This document shows, piece by piece, positions 11,990-22,640 of a DNA stretch of 64,000 nucleotides; positions within the stretch are counted from its first letter, which is position 1; each line of letters opens with the position of its first letter. Source of the DNA: Nothopassalora personata. Its lineage: Eukaryota > Ascomycota > Dothideomycetes > Mycosphaerellales > Mycosphaerellaceae. Below the pieces are notes generated by a model that worked only from the letters and a program-made list of their open reading frames with translations, searched no databases and was not told where the DNA came from. A program made the translations under genes and the position numbers. Location: the NCBI GenBank assembly GCA_033816765.1, contig CM066288.1, forward strand, positions 2,294,001 to 2,358,000. The letters are read 5' to 3'.

Positions 11990-12330
11990 GTCGTAATATA
12001 ATTAGCCCGGATTATATATAGGTACTATTATCTTAGTAGCGATGTCCTACCATTTATTAAATCTATTCTTATCGCATTAGCATAGCTTAGCTATAAAAGG
12101 ATAAGGCCCTAAGTTCGACCGGTAGCTTAGTCGTATCTATATAGCGTACTAGAGGACGAAGAGAAAGTATAGAATTCCCGGTACCGGCAATGTCGTAATC
12201 TATACTAAGATTGTCTTATATATTTTATTTATGCCGTCGAACGTGCGAATTGGCAAATTTAATAGGACTAGCGACTTTCTAGGCTAAGGTAAAGGCCCGT
12301 ATATTAGCGTATAGACGAAAGCGAGCGCGG
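11990..12330 (-). pseudogene. unrecognised coding remnant
   Basis: A minus-strand frame reads smoothly apart from RIP-type stops, for example LPIRTFDGINKIYKTILV and LSYRSNLGPYPFIAKLC, then DKNRFNKW-DIATKIIVPIY. A hydrophobic segment followed by a Pro/Gly-containing stretch recalls the N-terminus of membrane-anchored enzymes such as cytochrome P450s, but no diagnostic motif is visible and I do not assign it. Confidence 0.4.
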
Positions 12331-13725
12331 CCGCGCCGATAAAGTAGGTGCATTTTCTTTACCGAGACTCTTAATATAGTGTAAGGAAGGAAGGAAAGAT
12401 ATCGATGTACTATTATCTATCCTCGGATAGGCTATCTTTCCGTAAAGTAACGCCGGGTTAATAGTACGTACTCTTAAAGATAATGCGTGGAGATATATTA
12501 AGACTATGTACTATAGGTAGCACTAAGTGTAGTGTTATTATAGTAGGTTAAGCTACGAATAGAGCGAGGACGGCTATATATATACGGGCGAGTACATTCG
12601 CTAGCTCTCTTACTAATACTATTACGCTATCCTAACTATCTCCGGTTTCTCTATATATGTAGCTCTTTACGGATAGACGTAGGACATTATAGCGGTCTAC
12701 TCTATAATAGACCCCTAGTAACTATAGTAATAGACGATGGTTATAGCCTCGCTATACTAGGGCCCCTACGAGGTAACTACTAGGTATCTAAGTTAAATAG
12801 ATTCACCTTAGCCGAGCATACTGCCCGTTACCTACCTCGAGCAATTATAGTAGAGCCGCTTCTAGGGCCTCGATACTTCGAGATTATTATATCTAAGGTA
12901 AGAAGGCGAGCTAAGTTAATTCTATACCTAAGTTATACTTTCGAGGTCGATCGCACGGTATACTACCTATAGGTAAGTCCTCCTTAATCGGGATGCTTAT
13001 TCTAACTATGTATAATAGTACCGCTTAAGAGCATAGTACTAGCTTTAGCCTCTACTATCGTATCGGTACTGTTACTCCTAACCGTTAGCGAACGCGACTT
13101 AATGACATAGTCTCCCCCCGGTCTAGGAGACGTATATTGTTAGCGTTACGTTTGTTAATGTCTACATAAACGGCACACTCTCTATACTAGCTTATCGACA
13201 TTTGGACGATCTAAAGCTACCGTCTTAAGCTACGAGACTCTATAGTCTCGATAAGTTGCCGTAGGGCACGTAGCCGCCTACTAGCTATTTAGGAGTTATG
13301 TTTAGGAAGCATCGAGTCCTAATCGTTAAGCCGGTAGATTCTACTTTCTAGGGGAGAAACTCGTATTTAGGAGAAAATACTATTTCTATAATAGCCGAGA
13401 CGTTAGCGTCCTACTACTTAACTATACTCTCTAGATACTTCTACCGCCTATTTAGACTAATAAGGCTACTACGGAGCGGAGAATTAATACTCGCTAACGA
13501 GTGCGTCGCAAGTTCCGTACTTAGGTCGGGACGCTCGGTTAATAGCTCGTGTTACGTAGCTACATAGTTCCTAGATGTAGTATACGAGAAGGGACGATAT
13601 ACGTAAAGGGCGGATCGTTAAGATGTAGCTTATAGAGATTAAAGCGGCTATTACAACGAGAGCGTAATCTTCGGATAGGCGTAAGAGCAGTTCTATAGAT
13701 TTAACGCCTTACTCTAGGTCGGGTA
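12331..13725. other. RIPed core of the inverted-repeat unit, no gene recognised
   Basis: AT-rich, TpA-rich sequence. A minus-strand block at about 13,690-13,460 reads as a hydrophobic segment (ALVVIAALISISYILTI) followed by polar sequence and may be the N-terminus of a further gene. I could not extend it or name it. No repeats or RNA genes were noticed. Confidence 0.5.
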
Positions 13726-14488
13726 CGTCGTCCTATAGAGAGCGCCTTCACGCGGCGGACGACGTAAGTATCTTCGTTACGACGAAGAGAAACTAAGACT
13801 CTCTCTCTCGAAAAATACAAGCCTACTCGACTCGAAACAAGAAAAGACAGGTCGGACGAACCGAACGAACGAGATACGCTCAAAATCTACAAACAAGAAC
13901 TCCGGAACTGCGAGAAGGGAAAGCGACGTACATAGCGTACACGTCGCTCGAACAACGAAGGCGCTGTCTACCTGTCGTCCCGGCAAACCACGTAAACTGC
14001 CGGCTGGAACCAAGAGAGGCGTTTAGGGGCGCAAACCACGTATAATGCACGGCTGGAACCAAGAGAGGCCGAGGGGGGGACGACAGCGAGGCCACTGCGA
14101 CCGAGGAGCTACACTCGAGACCGGAGAACGCGACTGGATTTGAAACAGAGGCAACGGGTGTTTCTTGGGATTTTGCTCGGTGCGTACGGGTACGGCCGGC
14201 TTGGCTTTTTAAAACAAGAACGAGACACGGGCGCAAAACTTGTCTCGCCCGGGGCAAGGCGACAAACCGCAATTCTCGACAAGACACGACTACCGGGTAC
14301 GCGCGTACTACGCCGCAATATATTCGATTTACGGTTCGAATAGCGAGCGTTGCTCGCATCTTTTAAGGAGTTTTTACGTCCGGGGTACGACGGGGCTTTT
14401 CTCCTTCTCTCAAATTTTGGTCTCGTTCTCGAGACCCGTGTTGCATAGTCTTTGACTCAAATAGCACGTTAATGGAATAATCAATCAA
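13726..14488 (-). repeat. right arm of 763-bp perfect inverted repeat
   Basis: Exact mirror of 7,106-7,868. The inner edge is CGTCGTCC and the outer edge AATCAATCAA. The outer edge breaks the Mnn9/Anp1-like frame to its right, so this side marks an insertion into that gene. No target-site duplication can be shown, because the left flank was replaced by gypsy element D. Like the left arm it is free of RIP. Confidence 0.9.
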
Positions 14489-15019
14489 TATACTCTTTCT
14501 TCTCGATGCCTAGGCGGTAAACCCGTACCGACTCTCTACATCTTATTCGACCTTCTATCCGAAATCTTTCTTAATTACACTAATCTCGCCGTATAGCATC
14601 TTTAGGTTCTCCGTTACGCTTGCCTATAGCCTAGCTAGGTATAGCCTAGCTAGGAGATCGGATAAGAGGGGTAGGGTATCGTCCTTACTATCTCCTACTA
14701 GGAACGCTAGGTCGATAAGGTAGTACGGATATGTTAGGTTTCGGAGATACGAGAAGAATATAGGTAGATAAGGTGCGGCATCTCTAAGCGGCGCGTAAAG
14801 GAGGATACGCTCTTCTCGTTCCTACCTACGGGAGGTGCCTCGGACGTAGGCGAGATTATAGTATCGGACTATTTCGATATTAAACTCGTCGCCGGTAGTG
14901 TAGCCTACGAGACTACCGAGGCCGACGAGTATAAGGAGGCCGTAGGGTCGTAATACGTCAAAGAAGTATATTAGGGAGAAGAGGACTAGGAAGATAACGG
15001 CGAATAGGCGTAGGAGCAT
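14489..15019 (-). pseudogene. Mnn9/Anp1-like mannosyltransferase, 5' part, interrupted
   Basis: The minus-strand frame from ATG at 15,019 begins MLLRLFAVIFLVLFSLIYFF, a type II membrane anchor. After one RIP stop it gives the Anp1/Mnn9 (GT62) signature: RDAAPYLPIFFSYLRNLTYP followed by YLIDLAFLVGDSKDDTLPLL (about 14,790-14,680), then MLYGEISVIKKDFG-like sequence (about 14,600-14,560). GT62 proteins add alpha-1,6-mannose in the Golgi during N-glycan outer-chain growth. The frame stops at the outer edge of the right 763-bp repeat (14,488), about 160 residues in, so the catalytic C-terminal half is displaced. RIP stops and the interruption make it a pseudogene. Confidence 0.75.
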
Positions 15020-15632
15020 ATTCCGCCGCCGGAGTAGCCTAGTTCGTTATAATCGCGGTTAGTATCTACGGTAATAAGGGTTAGTGTAGGTTATATCGAG
15101 GTAGACCTTCTAACGGATAAATAATGTAAGGAGCTAATGCTTATGTATCGCTATGTATCTAATGCCGCGCCTTATAGGTATATACGGGACACGAGACTTA
15201 CTTTTTATACTTATCCGGACGTATACTAAAGCTACCCGTGCGGTCGCTACCTATAGGATATATACCGCTCCCTCCCTTCTAGTAGCTATTAGCCGCGTAT
15301 ACGTACCGGTTTATCTTCTTCCCCTACTAGGCCGACGATATATATAAGGGAAGTATATGTCCGTCTTCCTACCGTCTCCGTACTATAGTATGTATGTACC
15401 TCGTGCTCTCGCTAGAACGAATGTTATTATACGAGTATAGAGGATAAGAATTGTTCTATAATGAACGTCGCAATGTTAGCTAAGTCAGCTTATCCTCGTA
15501 GTGCTAAATTTCCCGATAGTCCCTAGTAGGAGCGGACGAAACGTTTCGACGTTCGGAGGTAGGAGGAGATTCCGGGAATATAGTAAAGTGTACTGTAGGT
15601 AGTAAGATAGAGGGTGTTTAGGGTAGTAAGGG

Positions 15633-15699
<67 letters not shown>

Positions 15700-16440
15700 G
15701 TGTAATCCCTAAGTAACTACTTCTAACTAACTAAATTAAACCCGTTCATAGCCGCTATAAGTCTAGTACACATCTACTATACTTCCCCGGATTAGGCATC
15801 GTGCTTAGCCGTTAGCCCTATTAAACCCTAAGTTAGACCTTTAAACTCTTAACAGTAACGGAATAGAAAGTCTATCTATTATACAAATCTCTATATACAT
15901 CGTAAACGTAATAATACTACCTACCTTACTATCTAATAAGTCCGAGGCTGTACACCTCCCGTAATATAGAGTAAACACCTATTTAATTTAAGCTACTAGC
16001 CCCGCTACGCTATAACCGCCCCGCCTACTACGTAGCAGTAAGTAGCGCTAAAGAATCGTCTCTATAGTAGTCGATATCGGCGACATATCTTTACGTAATG
16101 AAACAACCATTAGCGAGCCGCCCGAGTAGACTCGTCTTCTAGAACACACTGCATCCCGTAGGCACTTATTAAATCCGAATTTCCTTTTTACTTTCCGTAT
16201 GTTTTAAAAGGGTTAAGTATTTTTTATAGGGAGAAGGAGGTTAGGAAGGAGGTTTTTAGGACACGTATACGTACTGTCTACTACACGTATACTCTCCTTT
16301 ACTAGTATATACGTAGGTCTTCCTATCGGGTTACGAGTAGGAACACGTTACCTCTATCGTAATCCACCATTCCGCTAACGTCTAAGAGCATCGAAATACC
16401 TCTACCCCCCTACTCTACCTAAACCTTACTCTAAACATAC
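15020..16440. other. RIPed intergenic stretch
   Basis: Lies between the Mnn9-like start and the FAD monooxygenase 3' end. It contains the AAGT microsatellite (15,632-15,699). The short open frame at 15,153-15,347 has no recognisable feature. Nothing else was identified. Confidence 0.5.
15632..15699. repeat. (AAGT)n microsatellite, about 17 units
   Basis: Uninterrupted AGTA/AAGT tetranucleotide run of about 68 bases. It is composed only of words that RIP cannot change further. Confidence 0.95.
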
Positions 16441-17086
16441 TTATCTTACGGTCGGCGAAACCCCCTCCTTAATCTATACGCTAAACTGACTCGTCGCTAT
16501 CCTATAACTAGTCTTTATAGCCTTACTCCTATATACCCTTATCTTACTCTTATACGCCTCCGTAATCCCGTCCGTCTACCCGCCCGCCTCCGCTAAGAGC
16601 CGCCTAAGTAAAGTAGAGTCTCGTACGGTAGTATTCGCACCGATCCCGCCTATAAAAGAATGTTAGAGACTTAGAGTAATAGTTAGCCGGTTAACTTATC
16701 TACGGGAGTTATGCTATACGTAGTATCTCTAATTACCGTAACTCTCGGCTCATTCTTCTACTAGGGCACACTAGAAGGGCTAGAGTAGGTGATTTTCTAG
16801 AACGTAGCGTTCTACTCGTCTATGTTTTTAAATAATAGCTTAAGCCGAGGGTACTAGTCCTTCGTAAGGTCCTTTACAATATCTATAGCCGGCTTACCGA
16901 GGATAGCGAAATCGTTATTAGGCGGCTTAATTACACTAAGCTACCCTCCTATCGTCCATCTAAACTATATGTTCGGATTATCCATATCGCTAGGTCGAAC
17001 GTTAGTAATAATAAAGACACGACCGTTAGGACGAGAATCGTCTACGACGCGCTAGACTCCCTCGCCGAGATCTTTAAACGCTATAG

Positions 17087-17224
17087 ACTTGATGCTGGCT
17101 GGCTGTGTCCCAGCAGTTCTTTGGATGCCAAGCCACTAGCGCGCTTTCTTGCACTTTCTTATAGCTAGCTGTTCTTCGCATTCTCGTAGATCCTTCTCAA
17201 TACATCAATCTACTCACATTATCT
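17087..17224 (+). repeat. 5' LTR of intact copia element (138 bp)
   Basis: Identical base for base to 22,503-22,640. It starts ACTTGATGCTGG and ends CACATTATCT. The boundaries are fixed by the perfect TATAG target duplication, which implies termini that are not the usual TG...CA. Confidence 0.93.
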
Positions 17225-17237
17225 GGTTATGACGCCC
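17224..17237 (+). promoter_or_regulatory. candidate tRNA primer-binding site
   Basis: TGGTTATGACGCCC directly at the LTR/internal junction. TGG would pair with the 3' CCA of a tRNA. The priming tRNA cannot be named from sequence alone. Confidence 0.5.
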
Positions 17238-17437
17238 TCGCGCTTATCAACTGCGCGCATACCTCCGAAAGACACTTGATAGTGTGTATGTGATCCTGCT
17301 GATCGCGTGTATGTCGACAACGCCTGGTTGGTGATTGCGACAAAACGCGACTGCAGCAAATAGCAAACGACAAAGTCGCGACCCAGTGGGCAACGCGGCA
17401 AGTATCGCAGTGACACCTAGTTGGTGCTCTGCAGTGT

Positions 17438-20400
17438 ATGGATACTGACGGTAACAACACTGACCTCACTGGACTCGAAATACCGCTGGCGCAGCAGTCT
17501 GTCGCCACTCCGAGCCAGCAACAACAGCAGACCGAGTCGGCTGCTACCCGAAAGACCAAGAAGCCTGCTGTATCAACTCGCGGCTTTAGCAACATGGTCG
17601 GCCGTAACAACAACGGCACCCCTGGTGTCTCCAAACTTCAAGGCAAGGACGACTACTCGAGATGGGCTGATATGTTACAGTCAGTCCTGCGAGGTGACCT
17701 GCTATGGGGGTTTGTCGACAAGACTGCCCTCAAGCCGAAGCCCACGAAGCGCAAGAATGAGGAAGACTATGAACTCGAAGAGCGTATCGAGGCATGGGAG
17801 GCAAAGAAGTATCAAGCCCGCGCCCTCAGTATTGCTAACTGCAGTCAGTCTATTGCAGACAACTGCAAAGCCTACCAACAACCGGAAGACCTATGGGACC
17901 ATCTGAAGTCCACATACGGTCAAACTGGCAAGTCCGAAGAGTACTCGTTGTACCTGGACTTCGAGTCACACACATATGGTGGCTCCAACCTTGACAAGTT
18001 CTGCCAGCAATATCAGTCGAAGCTGGCCAACCTCAAGAACACCGAGTTAGCCATATCAAAGGCTCAAGCTCTCTTCCGCTTCCTGTATCAGATCTCACCA
18101 TACTTCCCAACATTCGCGTCCTCAAAGCGTGAACAGATGAGGCAGCTTACTGGAAAGATCGAGGACAGTACCACTATCACACTCGACAAGGTGATCAGTG
18201 ATCTGCTTGATGAGGCGACTGCGCAACAGTCCGAGTCAGCCAATCTCGCAGTGAAGCAACAAAACAACGCCAACCCTGCCAACCCACAGGGCAACGGCAA
18301 CACCCCTCGCGGCGGCGGCGCACCACGTGGTAACGGACGCGGCGGACGAGGAGGTCGTGGAGGCCGCGGCAACGGCAACGGCGCTCGTGGTGGTAATCAG
18401 AATGGTGGTGGCAACAACAACCAACAGCAGAAGCCTCAATACGACCCCTGCAGTGGTTGTGGCATGACCACTCACCAACCAGCTGGTTGCTGGAACCTAC
18501 ACCCTGAGCTTGCACCTGCTACCTGGAAGAAGAAGCAGCAGGGCAATCAACAACAGCGTCAGCAAGTCAACAACACCACTGACGCACAGCACACTGAGAC
18601 CGCACAGTTTGCGGCTCACGGCGCTACCAACTTCGAGGACTTGATGACTCCATTCAACGGCTCTCACAGCATGTATATGACTGTGGGCCAGGACGACATC
18701 ATTCAAGACACCTCAGCGCTGCTTGCAGCGAAGAGCAACACCGACTGGGTTGTGGACTCTGGCTGCACTTCTCACATGACAAACAAGCTGAGCAATATGA
18801 TGGACTACCGGCCCTGCACTGTTCTTATCAAGACAGGCAGTGGCACCATCACTGCTACAGCTTGTGGCATCGTCCAACTGGATCTGTATGGATGCGGCAT
18901 CACTGGCTTCTCACAGGTGTTGTACGTACCAGGCCTTGCAGCCAATCTGATTTCGACAGAGGCTCTTCGCCGCAAGGGTGTCTATTATCGCAACGACGAG
19001 CAGATCCTATTCACAAAGGGGACTGCTGCGCGTACGGTGGCACACTGCTACACCCACAATGGACTGCCATTCTTGAAGATGAAGGACTCAGCGACAGCCC
19101 TCACTTCGTCCAAGGTCGAGCCATCGACAGCTGCTACAGGAGACCTGTGGCACCGCCGACTTGGACACATCCACAGCCGCAAGTTGCTGCAGCTTCACAA
19201 CGACAAGCGCATCACCATTGTTGGCAACAGTGATAGCGACCTCAGCAAGCACCCACGCGAGTGCATCCCCTGTCGTAAGGGGATGGGTCACAAGGTCTAC
19301 AACCGCATTCCGATGGTGCGGCCAACAACACCATACTATATTGTTGCTGTGGATGTTGTCACGGTCCGCAACCTTGGCATTGGCAAGGAGCGTTACTTCA
19401 CGCTATTCACCTGCCTGGCCAGCCTACAACGCACAGTATTCGCTTCCGCACAGAAGGACGGTGCTGCGCAGCATATTCGAGTGGTCCACCGTCATGTGAA
19501 GACACAATATGGCACAGCAATTGTGATCTTCCGCATAGATGGGGGTGGCGAATATGGAGGACACTCACTCACGCAGCTCTCACGCGATGAGGGCTTCGCT
19601 CTTCAAGTCACAGCACCTCATTCTTCAGAGCAGAATGGTGGTGCGGAAGTCAGCAACCACATCGTTTGTGTCATGGCACGTAAGCTGCTCATCGACGCTG
19701 GCCTTCCACCTAGCCTATGGCCAGAAGCAGTGAAAGCTTCGGTCTATCTTCTTAACTTGACACCAAGTGCAGCAATCAAGGGCCTGTCACCACTAGAAGT
19801 TATCAACGCTTGGCAGGGCACTCAACCAGTGAAGCCTTCCCTGTCACACCTCAAAGCATACGGCTGCCGCGCCTTCGTGTACGACCATAACGTCGGTCGC
19901 GGTGAGAAGTTTGACGCCCGCTCGTTGCAGGGCAAGCTTGTTGGATACGAAAGCCGCACCATCTACCGTGCCTATGTTGCTAAGGCGCATAGAGTGTTCA
20001 GAACCAAGGACGTTCAATTCATCGAGGGCAACGACCCTATGGCAGCCCAAGACGGTGACTCTGAGACTGAGCAAGATCAAGACGACGAGCTCATCACTCG
20101 AGAAGACATCTTTCCAGTGGAGCGCAACCGCAAGACAGGACTACGGCGAGCAGGTGCTGAGCGCGGTGTGACTCCTGGGGGTGGTGATTCTGGGGGTGTT
20201 ACAGCACCGAAGAACATCACCGTCATCGACCGTCCAGCGGACTCACCACTCGAGCAGTCGGATGAGGACCTTTCACAGGAAGTAGTGGACTCCTATCAAG
20301 ATGAGACGCCTGACGACTTTCCGGAAGTGCAACCAACAACACCTCCGAGACCTTCTGTTGAGGATGACGATGAAGACGACTTCACGACACCTCCGGCACA

Positions 20401-22219
20401 GCCAGCTCGGCAACCTGTGCCACCTACGCCATCAGGTCGGCCACAGCGCAATCGTCGCCCTCCTGCGGAAGTTCGAGACCCATTGAACGGCTATCAATAT
20501 GAAGCCAACCGCAAGCAGCGTAGGGCCCTGTGTCACTCACTCAGCAAGACGACCCGCAAGCAACTTGCTGAGATGCCACATGCGACTGTGACTGCTTTCA
20601 TGGCAGCAACCGACTGGCCAGATCCAGCAACGGTGCTCATACCGAAGAGCCACAAGGCCGCAATGGCAACACCACAACACGCCGAGTGGCGTGCAGCCGA
20701 AGAAGCTGAATTCGCCAGTCTCGAGCAATACGAGACATGGCTGTACAAGGACAAGACAACACTGCCAACTGGCACACGTGTGCTGCGTGGCAGATGGGTC
20801 TATGCTATCAAGCTTGATGCCAATGGCAAGATCAGCCGCTTCAAGGCACGCTGGGTAGTCCGTGGTGACACACAACGTGAAGGTGACTACGACGACACGT
20901 ATGCAGCAGTGGTGAAGCCATCCACTCTGCGTATGCTATACGCACTGATCGCACACTACGACCTCGAGTGTCAGCAGTACGATATCATGACTGCTTTCCT
21001 CAACGCTATCATCACAGGCCGGAAGGTCTACGTCGAAATGCCACATGGCTTTGAACATAGCAACAAAGTATGTGAGCTGCGACGTGCTCTGTATGGATTG
21101 AAGCAGTCACCACTGTTGTGGTACCAGGAGCTCAGCAAATACCTGCGCTCACTGCGCTTCATTCCAATCATGAGCGACATCTGCGTGTTCAAGCACGAGG
21201 TGTCAGGCTCCATCATTGTCATCTACGTGGACGACCTTCTTATCATCACGAAGGATCGACAAGGCGTAGCGGCAATCGCAGCAACGCTGCAGGACAAGTT
21301 CAAGATGCGTGAGCTCGGCGACGTCCACCACTACTTGGGGATGCGCATTATACGAGACCGCAAGAAGCGTACGCTGTACATCGTACAAGACGGCTATCTA
21401 CAGAAGCTGGCTGACGAGTACAACATCACTGGCAAGCCGCCGAAGGTGCCAATGTATGCGAAGCATCAACACCGTAAGGCGCCGGCTGAGTACGTGGCAG
21501 ACGCGACACTGAAGAGCCGCTACCAGAAGGCTACAGGTGAATGTCTCTGGGTGGTCATGATGACCAGACCAGACTGCAGCTATCAAGTCTGTCTGCTGTG
21601 CCGCTTTCTCGCCAACCCAACCGTAGAACACATAGACGCTGTTATGCAGGTCATGAAGTATCTGGTTGGTCACAAGTACCGTGGACTGTGCTTCAAGGGC
21701 GCAGACACCGAGCACGATCTTCAACTGAAGGGGTACGTTGATGCCTCATGGGGAGACGACCTTGACGATAGGCGATCCACAGGAGCCTTCGTCTTCACGA
21801 TGCTGGGGGCACCAACTTCCTGGAAGTCCGGCCGCCAGACTATCGTGACACTGTCATCAACAGAGGCTGAGTATGTCCAACTAACGCTTGGAGCGAAGGA
21901 AGCCATCAGCATTGGCAACCTGCTCAAGGAGGTGGACTACAAGGGACCGCTATTCCCCATCACCCTGTACGAGGACAACATGCCAGCGATCGACATCACC
22001 AAGCGAAGCAGCGGTGTGGACGGTCGCACTAAGCACATCGACACGCGCTATCACTACATCCGTGAAGCCATTGCCAAGCGCAAGATCACGGTTGACTGGA
22101 TAGGCACCAACGACCAGATAGCTGACGGCTTCACGAAGGCACTGGATCAATACAAGCACGCCGACTTCGTGCAGCAGCTGAATATGGCTGACTGCGAGGC
22201 GGCTATCAAGCCTGGTTGA
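17438..22219 (+). CDS. copia gag-pol polyprotein, 1,593 residues
   Basis: Single frame from ATG 17,438 to TGA 22,219. The gag has a copia-type capsid region (about 45-270), an RGG-box (about 290-311) and a CCHC zinc knuckle C338-x2-C-x4-H-x4-C351. The protease motif is DSG (440-442). The integrase HHCC zinc domain is H572-x4-H577-x31-C609-x2-C612. The integrase core has D639, D701 and E737, an exact DD35E spacing. The reverse transcriptase has YVDD (1,263-1,266). RNase H shows YVDASW (D1435), STEAEY (about 1,474-1,479) and YEDN (D1513). All catalytic residues expected of an active element are present, with no frameshift or stop. Gag and Pol share one frame without a visible recoding site, so processing would depend on the protease. 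The upstream open frame at 17,421-17,906 is a shadow. Confidence 0.95.
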   Translation: MDTDGNNTDLTGLEIPLAQQSVATPSQQQQQTESAATRKTKKPAVSTRGFSNMVGRNNNGTPGVSKLQGKDDYSRWADMLQSVLRGDLLWGFVDKTALKPKPTKRKNEEDYELEERIEAWEAKKYQARALSIANCSQSIADNCKAYQQPEDLWDHLKSTYGQTGKSEEYSLYLDFESHTYGGSNLDKFCQQYQSKLANLKNTELAISKAQALFRFLYQISPYFPTFASSKREQMRQLTGKIEDSTTITLDKVISDLLDEATAQQSESANLAVKQQNNANPANPQGNGNTPRGGGAPRGNGRGGRGGRGGRGNGNGARGGNQNGGGNNNQQQKPQYDPCSGCGMTTHQPAGCWNLHPELAPATWKKKQQGNQQQRQQVNNTTDAQHTETAQFAAHGATNFEDLMTPFNGSHSMYMTVGQDDIIQDTSALLAAKSNTDWVVDSGCTSHMTNKLSNMMDYRPCTVLIKTGSGTITATACGIVQLDLYGCGITGFSQVLYVPGLAANLISTEALRRKGVYYRNDEQILFTKGTAARTVAHCYTHNGLPFLKMKDSATALTSSKVEPSTAATGDLWHRRLGHIHSRKLLQLHNDKRITIVGNSDSDLSKHPRECIPCRKGMGHKVYNRIPMVRPTTPYYIVAVDVVTVRNLGIGKERYFTLFTCLASLQRTVFASAQKDGAAQHIRVVHRHVKTQYGTAIVIFRIDGGGEYGGHSLTQLSRDEGFALQVTAPHSSEQNGGAEVSNHIVCVMARKLLIDAGLPPSLWPEAVKASVYLLNLTPSAAIKGLSPLEVINAWQGTQPVKPSLSHLKAYGCRAFVYDHNVGRGEKFDARSLQGKLVGYESRTIYRAYVAKAHRVFRTKDVQFIEGNDPMAAQDGDSETEQDQDDELITREDIFPVERNRKTGLRRAGAERGVTPGGGDSGGVTAPKNITVIDRPADSPLEQSDEDLSQEVVDSYQDETPDDFPEVQPTTPPRPSVEDDDEDDFTTPPAQPARQPVPPTPSGRPQRNRRPPAEVRDPLNGYQYEANRKQRRALCHSLSKTTRKQLAEMPHATVTAFMAATDWPDPATVLIPKSHKAAMATPQHAEWRAAEEAEFASLEQYETWLYKDKTTLPTGTRVLRGRWVYAIKLDANGKISRFKARWVVRGDTQREGDYDDTYAAVVKPSTLRMLYALIAHYDLECQQYDIMTAFLNAIITGRKVYVEMPHGFEHSNKVCELRRALYGLKQSPLLWYQELSKYLRSLRFIPIMSDICVFKHEVSGSIIVIYVDDLLIITKDRQGVAAIAATLQDKFKMRELGDVHHYLGMRIIRDRKKRTLYIVQDGYLQKLADEYNITGKPPKVPMYAKHQHRKAPAEYVADATLKSRYQKATGECLWVVMMTRPDCSYQVCLLCRFLANPTVEHIDAVMQVMKYLVGHKYRGLCFKGADTEHDLQLKGYVDASWGDDLDDRRSTGAFVFTMLGAPTSWKSGRQTIVTLSSTEAEYVQLTLGAKEAISIGNLLKEVDYKGPLFPITLYEDNMPAIDITKRSSGVDGRTKHIDTRYHYIREAIAKRKITVDWIGTNDQIADGFTKALDQYKHADFVQQLNMADCEAAIKPG

Positions 22220-22493
22220 CACCTATTCTCAGGCCTCTCATTGGACGACAGCAACACTGCGCCAATCGACTCAACTCAACGGCGGTTACTTACTGAGGAC
22301 CGCGGTGTCCGTGCAGCCAATTAGCGCACGAGAAACACCTTCAACATTCAGCAACAGCAGCCGCACTGCTACACCGGCACTTCCCGCGCAACCAACGGTA
22401 TGACGACATGGAGGACAGTGACATGGTGAGAGCGAGGGGCGGCATGCTTTCTGTGGGGTGTATACACCTGTTTCAAGCACCTAGAGCCTCGGC

Positions 22494-22502
22494 ATGGGGG
22501 TG
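22494..22502 (+). promoter_or_regulatory. polypurine tract of copia element
   Basis: ATGGGGGTG immediately precedes the 3' LTR, as expected for the plus-strand primer. The 283 bases between the stop codon and the LTR contain no other recognised feature. Confidence 0.75.
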
Positions 22503-22640
22503 ACTTGATGCTGGCTGGCTGTGTCCCAGCAGTTCTTTGGATGCCAAGCCACTAGCGCGCTTTCTTGCACTTTCTTATAGCTAGCTGTTCTTCGCATTCT
22601 CGTAGATCCTTCTCAATACATCAATCTACTCACATTATCT
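22503..22640 (+). repeat. 3' LTR of intact copia element (138 bp)
   Basis: Identical to the 5' LTR and followed by the second TATAG copy. Confidence 0.93.

Noticed and set aside
11990..12330. Cytochrome P450 assignment
   Set aside because: Only a membrane segment and a Pro/Gly-containing stretch are visible; no heme-binding Cys motif was found.
15632..15699. Telomere-like or centromeric repeat
   Set aside because: The unit is AAGT, not TTAGGG, and it is a short simple-sequence run in intergenic DNA.
17421..17906. 161-codon frame at the start of the copia element
   Set aside because: Shadow of the gag-pol frame at 17,438; no features of its own.
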